Shown here one piece after another: positions 15,001-21,962 of a stretch of 57,434 bases of DNA (positions are counted from its first letter, which is position 1; each line of letters starts with the position of its first letter). Under the pieces are notes generated by a model that saw nothing but the letters and a program-made list of their open reading frames with translations, had not been told where the DNA came from and searched no databases. Position numbers and translations under genes: made by a program. Location: the NCBI GenBank assembly GCA_001917895.1, contig MNEW01000012.1, positions 1-57,434 on the forward strand. Direction: 5' to 3'. The stretch comes from Actinobacteria bacterium 13_1_40CM_66_12. GTDB taxonomy: Bacteria > Chloroflexota > Dormibacteria > Dormibacterales > Dormibacteraceae.

Positions 15001-16146
15001 GAGACGAGGCGCCTTGCGACCGTCCTCGCGGGCCAGGCCTCGGTGCTCATCGGCCAGCTCGAGCTCGTCGACGCGCTCGAGCGAGAGCGGCAGATGATGA
15101 ACGCCATCCTCCGGCACTCGCCGGTGGGCGTCATGCTCGAGGACTCGACCGGCAGCATCGTCTATGCCAACCCCGAGGTCGAGGCCATCTACCACCTCCA
15201 GGCTTCCGACATGCCGGGCAAGAAGCTCTCCGATGTCTATTCCGCCGCGGGGGCGGTGCGCAGCGACGAGGACCAGGCCGACGGCACGCTCGAGCTGCGC
15301 ATGGGCGATCCCGTGCGCATCGTCCACGTCCGCCGTGTGGTGATTCCCGGGCTCGAGGGAGAGCCTGCCGGCATCCTCACGCTGCACGAAGACGTGACCG
15401 CCCAGAGGCTGGCCCTGGAGGCCAAGGACCTGATGCTGCGTGCGATCGGTCACGAGGTCCGCAGCCCAGCCGCGGCGATGAAGAACACGCTCGCCGGCAT
15501 CATGCAGTGGGACACCACGATCGACGCCAAGGGACGGCGCGAGCTGTTGCAGGAGGCGTACGAATCCTCGGACCGGCTTCTGAGCCTCGTGGAAAGCCAG
15601 CTGATCATCGCCAAGCTGGAGACTCGCCACTTCGAGCCGACGCCGGAGCCGGTGGACCTGCCGTCCGTGCTCGAGGGCGTGATGGGTGTCATCCGCCATC
15701 GCTACGCCGAACGTGCACTGGCGGTCGAGATCGACCTGCGCGATGGTCTACCCCTTGCGTACTGCGAGCCCGCGCACGTGGCTCAGGTCCTGACCAATCT
15801 CATCAGCAACGCGCTCGAATACACGTCGGGTGCGGTGTCGGTGCAGGCGCGCGCAGCGTCGCGCGGCTGGCTGGAGGTGACGGTCGCGGACCGCGGGCCC
15901 GGCCTGCCCGCCGGCAGCCTCGAGGGGCTGTTCGAGAAGACCGGGCCGGCCGGGCGCAACCGATCCCAGGGCGGCCTGGGACTCGGTCTGTATCTCTGCC
16001 GGCTCGTCGTCGAGCGCAGCTTCGGCGGCAGGATCTGGGTGGCTTCGAGCGATCGCGGCGGCACTACGTTCAGGTTCACCGTTCCCGCCGTGTCGGTGTC
16101 GGCGGGCAAGACTCGCACAGGCGAATCCGTCACTACCAGTAGGTAG
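12067..16146 (+). CDS. Cytoplasmic multi-GAF/PAS sensor histidine kinase
   Basis: A 1359-residue soluble histidine kinase with no membrane segment. About six GAF-like units repeat from residue 40 to 1000. The first four each end in a strand such as AIWVPIEHQGEVIGSVI, ALWVPIKEGGSVRGALG, FVWVPVLSGDRITAML or VVWVPIMQAERVVAGI, with connecting helices such as LEALNSIARAMASTLDE. A PAS domain follows near 1015-1120 (ILRHSPVGVMLEDSTGSIVYAN). The dimerisation domain carries H1129 in IGHEVRSPAAAMKN. The ATPase domain has the N box LTNLISNALEYT, G1 VADRGPGLP and G2 GGLGLGLYL. It starts leaderless at ATG 12067 (an in-frame GTG is at 12061). Its stop overlaps the GTG of the next gene. Confidence 0.92.
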   Translation: MASPARSKFRGRRPPSPPEGPELNGNRHARPAATPRVHHEALVPSSAALVHELGSCVTEADLVQVLYRGLHPLFGYDVINLHVLEREGWFHSLPMDSGVLQDVRRRPLRESVFSKQYANPRSVVIPLDPKRQEAAKGPGAGRQTKFAIWVPIEHQGEVIGSVIYQSRHSRRVPPTEITFLDDVHRRLGVLLANAYLNELTRNQARRLEALNSIARAMASTLDEASVLTALQTTLSQLLPVDVLHMAAMESDQPDRVRLLNVQADSAPTSRWLAIRSSQLGPVRAIVRDPKPLLTHEPTSALWVPIKEGGSVRGALGIQTKKAYAYESSTAAFLELVADEVTLALRNARSYEAIEGQRRRLEVVNSIGRRLASSLDRWSIMRTLREELANFLDFDGFILATITQSQEGPVAEGYQYVAGVEEVVPPVALAVTGPSREAYETGQPVLVRKNPWAQAFARKGLERERWNVAKGAAIFPSGPPGDPRLISRSFVWVPVLSGDRITAMLSLQSYHEAAFDDWHVKLLQDVAAHVSLALANADHFAEAQAERARLEALHVLEMGVAGASDESQIADAVFGAVSDYTDATHVVLVYLDAAGNVVGFTGARGGATGMLGPVPISEAPFFRRLMAAGDHVLDSVEPVDDDLGGPIGNFIFSRKPSAVVWVPIMQAERVVAGISAMRDDGGKFLPAHLKLLEAAAPVVGIALRTMRLHHANELALAQSVRIQELAALAGHELMSVVSNIADQARTMLESAGVACWAFDTEGRISATRASGEPAAESVLSWAGLNSEDSWREAPTGVLSGSAGGQAWSLIPLWYGDRLVGAIGSVHAATHMAEPPPALDFARHAAVAIENSRLVAETRGRIHTLEAVAAFTELTPTEPDRARSEMGRLVSRALASTHGELWLLEDAHLVRRAPDGEVTPRVPVDEPVQLLRALTSPTGARRMRALLDLLGASPDAFGLPIQVEGRLVGLLVARMTAGASETRRLATVLAGQASVLIGQLELVDALERERQMMNAILRHSPVGVMLEDSTGSIVYANPEVEAIYHLQASDMPGKKLSDVYSAAGAVRSDEDQADGTLELRMGDPVRIVHVRRVVIPGLEGEPAGILTLHEDVTAQRLALEAKDLMLRAIGHEVRSPAAAMKNTLAGIMQWDTTIDAKGRRELLQEAYESSDRLLSLVESQLIIAKLETRHFEPTPEPVDLPSVLEGVMGVIRHRYAERALAVEIDLRDGLPLAYCEPAHVAQVLTNLISNALEYTSGAVSVQARAASRGWLEVTVADRGPGLPAGSLEGLFEKTGPAGRNRSQGGLGLGLYLCRLVVERSFGGRIWVASSDRGGTTFRFTVPAVSVSAGKTRTGESVTTSR

Positions 16147-16925
16147 TGGTTCGACGCAACGGGGCCGGCGGACGGCGCCCATCATCAACCGCGCCCCGGT
16201 GGGTAAGGGTTGGCGGGGGAATGGAATCCATCCCGGATCACGCGCGTCACGGACCCGCTGATCGCGAGTTTCCCCCGCCCGGCGGCCCGTGGGAACCCCT
16301 GACGCTGAACGGGCGGCTCGTGGGCTGGGCGGAGTCCGGAGGTCTTGCCCAGGCGCGGCGCAGCGCTGAGATCGGCGAGCAGCTCGCCGAAGACCAGCGC
16401 GCCTACCTGCTCGGGCGGCTGGGCCACAAGCTCCGGTCCGCGGTCCTGGCGCTGCAGGAATCGGCTCGCCAGGCCGCGTTCGGCCGTCCCGAGCTGCTCG
16501 AAGGCGTTTTCGAGCAGGCCCAGGACGTGGCTCGACGCGCCGCCGCGGTCGAGGCGGCGGCGATCCAGCCCAAAGACGCCGCGCGGGGCGTCGTGCTCGG
16601 TGCGGTCCTGAACCTGGCGCTCCCCATCGCCGCCCGCGACCTCCCCGCCGGGGCGGTCGTGCTCGGGTCGGAGACCGCCCTCGTTGAGGCCTTCACGCGT
16701 ATACAGGAATGGATGGGCGGTCCGGGAATGACCATCGCCGCGGAGCAAGTGGGGTCGTGGTGGAAGATCAGCGTCGCGCCGGGCGCTGAGCGGCGGCCCT
16801 TGGCCGTGCCCGAGATGGGCGAGCCCCTGATCAGGCTCATCGTCGATACGCAGCTCGAAGGCTGGCTCGATGTGAGCCGACCCGACGGCGCCGACATCTA
16901 CCTGCCCGCCCAGCCCTCGCGTTGA
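16146..16925 (+). CDS. Histidine phosphotransferase-like protein: DHp with degenerate ATPase domain
   Basis: A 259-residue protein (185 residues after the alternative ATG 16221 start region is 234). Residues about 80-135 form a kinase-like two-helix hairpin with H94 in LLGRLGHKLRSAVLALQE and a second helix LLEGVFEQAQDVARRAA. The C-terminal half keeps the layout of a kinase ATPase domain (ALVEAFTRIQEWM, WWKISV, EPLIRLIVDTQ, DGADIYLPA) but has no N box Asn and no G1 or G2 glycines, so ATP binding is unlikely. That is the design of Spo0B and ChpT. GTG 16146 overlaps the kinase stop by one base. It may instead be a non-catalytic kinase partner. Confidence 0.6.
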   Translation: MVRRNGAGGRRPSSTAPRWVRVGGGMESIPDHARHGPADREFPPPGGPWEPLTLNGRLVGWAESGGLAQARRSAEIGEQLAEDQRAYLLGRLGHKLRSAVLALQESARQAAFGRPELLEGVFEQAQDVARRAAAVEAAAIQPKDAARGVVLGAVLNLALPIAARDLPAGAVVLGSETALVEAFTRIQEWMGGPGMTIAAEQVGSWWKISVAPGAERRPLAVPEMGEPLIRLIVDTQLEGWLDVSRPDGADIYLPAQPSR

Positions 16926-17010
16926 CGAGAGAGGCCCGGCCGGAGCCCCTCGACGGATCTTCGGCGCCGATGCGGCCCATCTGCGTCGTTGCGGCCTTCG
17001 CTCCTCGCTT

Positions 17011-17028
17011 GCGCATCAACGAATGCGC
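17011..17028 (+). repeat. Short hairpin in the intergenic region 16926-17100
   Basis: GCGCAT and ATGCGC form a 6-bp stem around CAACGA. The 175-bp gap also holds a TAGCAT (17052-17057) that could be a -10 box, followed by the palindrome GACCA-CC-TGGTC (17061-17072). Nothing else is recognisable there. Confidence 0.35.
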
Positions 17029-17051
17029 GCGCTCCGGTGCTCGGCCGCGCC

Positions 17052-17072
17052 TAGCATCTGGACCACCTGGTC
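17052..17072 (+). promoter_or_regulatory. Possible promoter and operator of the MBL hydrolase gene
   Basis: TAGCAT (17052-17057) fits TANNNT. The inverted repeat GACCA-CC-TGGTC (17061-17072) covers the expected transcription start. The leader to GTG 17101 would be about 37 nt. Confidence 0.3.
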
Positions 17073-17100
17073 ACCGAATCCCTCGCCGAGGTCTCCGTCC

Positions 17101-17874
17101 GTGCCTCTAGTCAGTAGGGTCGTCGCGCCCAATCCCGGTCCGTATACCGGACCGGGAACGAACACGTGGATCGTGGATGCCGGGCCGGTGGCAATCGTCA
17201 TCGACCCTGGTCCGGACGACGAGGAGCATCTCAACGCGATCGAGAAACGGTTGGGGTCGACCGCGGTCGGCGTCGTGCTGGTGACGCATTCGCATCCGGA
17301 TCACCTGCCGCTGGCGCAGCGCCTTGCAGAGCGGCACCACGCCTCGGTGAAGCGGTTTCCAGAGCTTGCTGACGGCGACGTGGTGCGGGTGGGCAACTTG
17401 AAGGTGACCGCGCTCCATACGCCGGGCCACAGTGCCGATCACCTGAGCTTCTGGCTCGACGAAGACCGTGTGCTCTTCACCGGCGACCTGGTGCTTGGAC
17501 GTGGCAGCTCTATGGTCACCTTTCCCGAGGGCGATGTCGCCGCCTACCTGCGCTCACTGGAGCGCCTCGAAGCGCTGCACCCCAGGATGCTTTTTCCCGG
17601 CCATTGGGACCCGGTCACCGACGCGATGGCGAAGCTCGAGGAGTACCGGACCCACAGGCTGGCTCGCGAGGCCCAGGTGCTGGCGGAGTTGAAGAAGCGC
17701 GGCCGTGGCACCGCGCCAGAGCTGACGCTCCGGGTCTATGGCACCGAGCTGGGCGGCGAGCTGTTGCGCGCGGCGGAGATGACGCTGCGCGCTCATCTCA
17801 AGAAGCTCATCGACGATCGAAAGGTGAAAGTGCGCACCGCGAAGGGCGAAGAGGTTTACGAGCGCTCGGTATGA
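17101..17874 (+). CDS. MBL-fold metallohydrolase (LACTB2-like)
   Basis: A 257-residue metallo-beta-lactamase-fold hydrolase, probably cytoplasmic. Metal ligands are visible: THSHPDHLP, the His in LHTPGHSADH, the Asp in LFTGDLVLG and the final His in LFPGHWDPV. The N-terminal PNPGPYTGPGTNTWIVD and the C-terminal winged-helix-like tail (from LAREAQVLAELKK to the end) match LACTB2-type enzymes, some of which are endoribonucleases. Other members act on glyoxal thioesters. The frame is open upstream to 17023, but conservation begins at GTG 17101. It is followed by repeat element copy A, whose first stem begins 2 nt after the stop. Confidence 0.85.
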   Translation: MPLVSRVVAPNPGPYTGPGTNTWIVDAGPVAIVIDPGPDDEEHLNAIEKRLGSTAVGVVLVTHSHPDHLPLAQRLAERHHASVKRFPELADGDVVRVGNLKVTALHTPGHSADHLSFWLDEDRVLFTGDLVLGRGSSMVTFPEGDVAAYLRSLERLEALHPRMLFPGHWDPVTDAMAKLEEYRTHRLAREAQVLAELKKRGRGTAPELTLRVYGTELGGELLRAAEMTLRAHLKKLIDDRKVKVRTAKGEEVYERSV

Positions 17875-17876
17875 AT

Positions 17877-17973
17877 ACGGCGGAAATCTGCGATTTCCGC
17901 CGTGGGCTCCTGGCCACGATGGGAGGCGGCTGGAAGCTGCACGCTGTGTGACGGCCGGGATAAACCCGGCCTA
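17877..17973 (+). repeat. Structured intergenic element, copy A
   Basis: First of three related elements (also 28402-28497 and 54294-54396). Stem 1 is a perfect 12-bp hairpin (17877-17888 with 17892-17903, loop TGC) starting 2 nt after the MBL stop. Then come CGTGG and GCTCCT, the conserved GGCCACG, and GGGAGGCG, which can pair with CTCC. Stem 3 is GGCCGGG (17953-17959), loop ATAAA, CCCGGCC (17965-17971). No U-run follows, so it is not a standard terminator. The rlmN promoter lies just downstream. Confidence 0.7.
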
Positions 17974-17994
17974 CGGGCCGCGCTTTGTCTGACG

Positions 17995-18007
17995 TAGTCT
18001 CCATTGC
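17995..18007 (+). promoter_or_regulatory. Leaderless promoter -10 of rlmN
   Basis: TAGTCT (17995-18000) fits TANNNT and ends 7 nt before GTG 18008. There is no Shine-Dalgarno site. Confidence 0.5.
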
Positions 18008-19099
18008 GTGTCCCAGCAACCTCAGAACGGGCGCGTGACCGAGCTTCCCGCGATCTTGTCGTTGTCATCCCAGGCGCTCGAAGAGTGGCTGGCGGAACAT
18101 GGCGCGCCCGCCTATCGCCGCAAGCAGGTGTGGGGCTGGATGGCGCGCGGCGCGGCGTCGTTCGATGAGATGGCAGACATCCCCAAGTCGCTGCGGTCGG
18201 AGCTCGACCGCGAGTTCCGCATCACGTCGTTGCGTATGGTGGCCACATCACAAGCGGATCGCGGGCTCACGACCAAGACGCTTTACGAGCTGGACGGCGG
18301 CCATTCGGTGGAGTCGGTCGTGATGCGTTATGCGGACCGGTCGACGCTGTGCATCTCATCGCAGGCCGGGTGCCCGATCGGGTGCCCGTTCTGCGCCACC
18401 GGCAAGTTCCCCTTCGGGCGCAACCTCAAGGCGCACGAGATCGTCGAGCAAGCGCTCGACGCGGCGCGCATGTTGCCCGCTGAGGGCAGGCGCCTGTCGC
18501 ATGTGGTTTTCATGGGCATGGGCGAGCCGATGGCCAACTACCAGTCGGTGGTCGAATCGGTGCGCCGGCTCTCGGATCCTGAGCTGGTCGGCATCAGCCC
18601 GCGGCGCATCGTCGTCTCAACGAGCGGTCTGATTCCAAGGATCGAGCAGCTCGCGCAGGAGAAGCTGGCGGTGACGCTCGCGATCTCGCTACACGCCGCC
18701 CGCGATGATCTTCGCGATGTGTTGGTGCCCATCAATCGCAAGTACCCCGTCGCCGATCTCGTCGTATCTGCGCAGGCTTACGCCGGCACGACGGGGCGGC
18801 GCGTGAGCTACGAGTGGGTGCTTCTCGCCGGCGTCAACGACACCGAGCGTGACGCGAGGGAGCTGGGCAGCCTGCTGCGCGGCAAGCTTGCGCACGTCAA
18901 CCTCATCCCGTTCAACCCGGTCGAAGACACGCCGTATCGAGCGCCCGACCGCGCCGGCGTACGCAGGTTCAAGGAACTGGTAGAGGCTCAGGGATTGAAC
19001 GTCACGGTGCGAGACACGCGCGGCCGCGACGCTGATGCGGCGTGCGGACAGCTGCACGAGCGTGTGATGCGCGAACGTCAAACGGTTCCGGCGTCATAG
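18008..19099 (+). CDS. rlmN: Dual-specificity rRNA/tRNA adenine-C2 methyltransferase RlmN
   Basis: A 363-residue radical SAM enzyme that methylates C2 of A2503 in 23S rRNA and A37 of some tRNAs. The cluster motif is GCPIGCPFCATGKFPFGRNL (CxxxCxxC). The SAM motif is VVFMGMGEPMANY, with the Ser-rich strand ISPRRIVVSTSGLIPRI and the C-terminal methyl-carrying Cys in DADAACGQL. The N-terminal substrate domain (RKQVWGWMARGAASFDEMAD) is complete. GTG 18008 is fixed by the leaderless promoter. The TAG stop overlaps the presumed ATA start of the next gene (ATAG). Confidence 0.95.
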   Translation: MSQQPQNGRVTELPAILSLSSQALEEWLAEHGAPAYRRKQVWGWMARGAASFDEMADIPKSLRSELDREFRITSLRMVATSQADRGLTTKTLYELDGGHSVESVVMRYADRSTLCISSQAGCPIGCPFCATGKFPFGRNLKAHEIVEQALDAARMLPAEGRRLSHVVFMGMGEPMANYQSVVESVRRLSDPELVGISPRRIVVSTSGLIPRIEQLAQEKLAVTLAISLHAARDDLRDVLVPINRKYPVADLVVSAQAYAGTTGRRVSYEWVLLAGVNDTERDARELGSLLRGKLAHVNLIPFNPVEDTPYRAPDRAGVRRFKELVEAQGLNVTVRDTRGRDADAACGQLHERVMRERQTVPAS

Positions 19100-19791
19100 C
19101 CCGTCTCTACACCGGCACGTCCGGTTTCAGCTATCCGACCTGGAAGGGGAAGTTCTATCCAACCGCGCTGCCGGGCGCTCGGATGCTCGCGTACTACGCG
19201 GAGCGGCTGCACGGTGTCGAGCTGAACGGCAGCTTCTACCGCACGCCGCCCGAGACCACGATGGTCAAGTGGCGTGAAGGGACCCCTGCAGACTTTCGGT
19301 TCTGCATGAAGGCCCATCGCGGCCTCACGTACTCCGGCGCACAGTTCGATCGCATCGGCTTGGCGCGCATCATCGCCGAGCGCATGGCGCCTCTGGGCGA
19401 CAGGATGGGCCCGATGCTTCTGCAGTTTCCGCCCGTCCGCCAGCGTGACGTGGCACTGCTCGATGGACTGCTGAGCGCGCTCGGTCGCGGCGTTGCGGCC
19501 GAGTTCCGCCACGAATCGTGGTTTCACGACGAGACGTACGCGGTGCTCAGGACCTACCAGGCCGCTCTGGTCGTCACCGACGAGGAAAAATGGCCGCGAG
19601 CGCCGTTGGTGGAAATCGGTCCGCTCTCTTATTTCCGGCTGCGGCGGGGATATACGACTCGAACCCTGGATCCGTGGATCGAAACGCTGCACACGGCTCT
19701 CGATTCACACGACGAGGTGCATGTTTACTTCAAGCACGATCCGGGAGCTCCTCGGCTGGCGCTGCGCGTCCAGCGCGCGCTCGGCGCATGA
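19096..19791 (+). CDS. DUF72 family protein (non-canonical ATA start likely)
   Basis: A 231-residue TIM-barrel-like DUF72 (YecE) protein of unknown function. The family signature is at the N-terminus, ARLYTGTSGFSYPTWKGKFYP, followed by ELNGSFYRTPPETTMVKW and FCMKAHRGLTYSG, and later AAEFRHESWF and VHVYFKHD. Canonical starts lie only inside rlmN (GTG 19042), which would add 18 non-conserved residues. Homologues usually begin with a Met just before this strand, and the codon there is ATA at 19096, overlapping the rlmN TAG as ATAG. The 3' end overlaps lgt on the other strand by 62 bp. Confidence 0.8.
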   Translation: MARLYTGTSGFSYPTWKGKFYPTALPGARMLAYYAERLHGVELNGSFYRTPPETTMVKWREGTPADFRFCMKAHRGLTYSGAQFDRIGLARIIAERMAPLGDRMGPMLLQFPPVRQRDVALLDGLLSALGRGVAAEFRHESWFHDETYAVLRTYQAALVVTDEEKWPRAPLVEIGPLSYFRLRRGYTTRTLDPWIETLHTALDSHDEVHVYFKHDPGAPRLALRVQRALGA

Positions 19792-20560
19792 GGATCGGGA
19801 TGCCGACGACGGCGATCACGACCATCACCAGCGATGCGAGCTGCGCCTGGCGCAGGCCGTAGATGATGGCGGGGTCCGTGCGGAAGTAGCTGAGCCAGAA
19901 TCGGCCCAGGGCATACAGGCCCAGGTAGATCAAACCCAATACACCGTCCGGAAGCCTGGCCTTCAGGCGCTGGTGGAATGGAAGTAGCAGCGCCAGCAAC
20001 CCGATCGTGAGCAGCATCTCGTACGCCACCTCGGGGTGCACCACCTTGCCGGGCTCGCCGAGGGTGTCGGGGTTCACGTACTGCACGCCCCAGGGCAGGG
20101 TGGTGGGCGTTCCGTGGTGCTCGCCGTTGATGACGTCGCCGATGCGGCCGATTGCGAGCCCGATCATCGTCGCCGCCCCGCCCGCGTCGACCAGCTTCAG
20201 ATAGGAGATGCTGGCGCGGCGCGCCCAGATGTAGGCGCCGAGCCCGGCGCCGAAGAGGCCGCCCCACTGGCTGATGCCGCCTTCGGTGATGAAGAAGACA
20301 TGGATGAGCTGCCCGGAGAAAAACTTGAAGTTCTCCCAGACATAGAGGACGCGCGCGCCGATCAACCCCAGGACCACCATCCAGGTCACGCCGTCCGCAC
20401 CGTGCGTGATGTCGACCTTGTCCTTGCTCAGCAGCCACAGACCGAGGCGCGCCGAGGCGAGGATGCCGAGGACGGAGAAAACGCCGTGCCACGTGATGAG
20501 GAAAGGGCCGAGCCGGAACAGGTTCGGCTCCAGGTCGATCACGATCGCCAGGAACATCAC
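19730..20560 (-). CDS. lgt: Phosphatidylglycerol:prolipoprotein diacylglyceryl transferase Lgt
   Basis: A 276-residue integral membrane enzyme that transfers the diacylglyceryl group to the lipobox cysteine of prolipoproteins. About seven hydrophobic helices are visible. Conserved segments are ITWHGVFSVLGI, the loop EGGISQWGGLFGA and the Lgt signature region GRIGDVINGEHHG with its conserved Arg, followed by HPEVAYEML. GTG 20560 overlaps the gltX stop (GTGA), with a second in-frame ATG next to it at 20557, so gltX and lgt are an operon. A lipoprotein substrate occurs in this window (46953-48170). Confidence 0.93.
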   Translation of the reverse strand: MMFLAIVIDLEPNLFRLGPFLITWHGVFSVLGILASARLGLWLLSKDKVDITHGADGVTWMVVLGLIGARVLYVWENFKFFSGQLIHVFFITEGGISQWGGLFGAGLGAYIWARRASISYLKLVDAGGAATMIGLAIGRIGDVINGEHHGTPTTLPWGVQYVNPDTLGEPGKVVHPEVAYEMLLTIGLLALLLPFHQRLKARLPDGVLGLIYLGLYALGRFWLSYFRTDPAIIYGLRQAQLASLVMVVIAVVGIPILMRRARAGRAAPAEELPDRA

Positions 20561-21945
20561 GACTCCGCCGCCTTGCGAAGACGAGTCACCGCGATCTCGT
20601 TCGGGAGCAGCGCCAGGGTGTAGTGGATCGGCAGCGAGACCTTCTTGCCGGTGAGCGCGTCACGCAGCGGCGTGTAGAACTTGCCCTTGCCGACCCCGGA
20701 TTCCGCGACTGCCTTCTCGAGGGCGGCTTCGATCGGCTCCGGTTCCCAGCGCGCACCGCTCAGAGCGTCGATTGCTTTTTGGACGCGTTGCTTGGTCTCG
20801 CTGTCGAGCACCGGGGGCTGCGGATCGATCCACAGATAATCCAGGTAGTCCACCGCCTGCGCCAGCTTGGTCATACGTGTCTTGAGCGCCGGCACCGCGC
20901 GCATGATCGTCGTGAGCGTGAGCTGGGGGAGGAATGGCTGAAGCCGTTTCGCGAGCTCGGCGTCATCCATGGCGCGGATCCACTCCCCGTTGACCCAGTT
21001 GAGCTTCTCCCAGTCGAATCGCGCGCCTGCGTGTTGCACGCGCTCGAACGAGAAGACTCGAGCGAGCTCGTCCACTGTGAAAATCTCCTGTGCATTGCCG
21101 GGATTCCAACCGAGAAGGGCGAGGTAGTTGATGAGCGCCTCGGGCAGGTAACCCTGCTCGCGGTAGAGCATCAGGTTGGCTTCGGGGTGCTTGCGCTTCG
21201 ACAGCTTGGCGCCGTCCTTGGCGAGGATGAGCGGCATGTGCGCGTAGGCAACCGGGCGCTCGTAACCGAGCGCGTCGACGACCATCAGGTGGTAGGGCGT
21301 GTTTGAGAGATGCTCCTCGCCACGGATGACATGAGTGATCTTCATCAACGCGTCGTCGACTGGGCTCGCGAACTGGTAGGTCGGAAAGCCGTCTGACTTC
21401 ATGACGATGAAGTCGCCGATGAGGTTGGAGTCGAAGGCCATCTCGCCGCGGACCATGTCTGTGAACCTGACGTCACCGCCAGGGACCTTGAACCGCACGG
21501 CGAACTCGGTGCGATCCTTCGGCGGATCGATCAAGCACCGGCGCGAGTATTTGTACGGACGCTTCTCGAACTGCGCCTGCCTGCGCTCGGCCTCCAGCTC
21601 TTCCGGCGTGCAGTAACACTTGTAGGCCTTGCCCTCGGCGAGCAGCCTGGCCGCGTGCTGGCGGTAGAGGTCGACGCGCTCGGACTGTCGGTAGGGTGCA
21701 TACGGACCGCCCTTGTCCGGCCCCTCATCCCAGTCGAGCTCGAGCCACCCAAGCGATTCATAGATCAGCTGCTCGTACTCGGGCCGGTTGCGCTCGAGGT
21801 CCGTGTCGTCGATGCGCAACGCGAACTTGCCCTGGCGCTGGCGTGCGAACAGCACGTTGTACAGCGCGGTCGAGGCGGTGCCCAGGTGTGCGAACCCCGT
21901 CGGGCTCGGCGCGATGCGCACGCGAATGGTTTCAGCTTCGGGCAC
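20557..21945 (-). CDS. gltX: Glutamyl-tRNA synthetase
   Basis: A 462-residue class I aminoacyl-tRNA synthetase that charges tRNA with glutamate. The HIGH motif is PSPTGFAHLGTA and the KMSKS motif is AKLSKRKHPE, with TDLERNRPEYEQ and FMVVDALGYERP-type family segments and a C-terminal anticodon-binding helical domain. An ATG at 21951 is in frame. I favour GTG 21945 because a TAGCAT -10 box ends exactly 6 nt before it, which would put the ATG upstream of the transcript start. It is divergent from the S51-like peptidase with overlapping -10 boxes, and is coupled to lgt. Confidence 0.94.
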   Translation of the reverse strand: MPEAETIRVRIAPSPTGFAHLGTASTALYNVLFARQRQGKFALRIDDTDLERNRPEYEQLIYESLGWLELDWDEGPDKGGPYAPYRQSERVDLYRQHAARLLAEGKAYKCYCTPEELEAERRQAQFEKRPYKYSRRCLIDPPKDRTEFAVRFKVPGGDVRFTDMVRGEMAFDSNLIGDFIVMKSDGFPTYQFASPVDDALMKITHVIRGEEHLSNTPYHLMVVDALGYERPVAYAHMPLILAKDGAKLSKRKHPEANLMLYREQGYLPEALINYLALLGWNPGNAQEIFTVDELARVFSFERVQHAGARFDWEKLNWVNGEWIRAMDDAELAKRLQPFLPQLTLTTIMRAVPALKTRMTKLAQAVDYLDYLWIDPQPPVLDSETKQRVQKAIDALSGARWEPEPIEAALEKAVAESGVGKGKFYTPLRDALTGKKVSLPIHYTLALLPNEIAVTRLRKAAES

Positions 21946-21962
21946 CTCCATATGCTAGGGAC
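21946..21962. promoter_or_regulatory. Overlapping divergent leaderless promoters of gltX and the S51-like gene
   Basis: Plus strand: TATGCT (21951-21956) ends 6 nt before GTG 21963. Minus strand: TAGCAT (21957-21952) ends 6 nt before GTG 21945. The two boxes share five base pairs, and both spacings are identical. Confidence 0.6.

Noticed and set aside
17877..17903. Rho-independent terminator after the MBL gene
   Set aside because: The hairpin is strong, but no U-run follows, and it is part of the three-copy element. A factor-assisted end is still possible.
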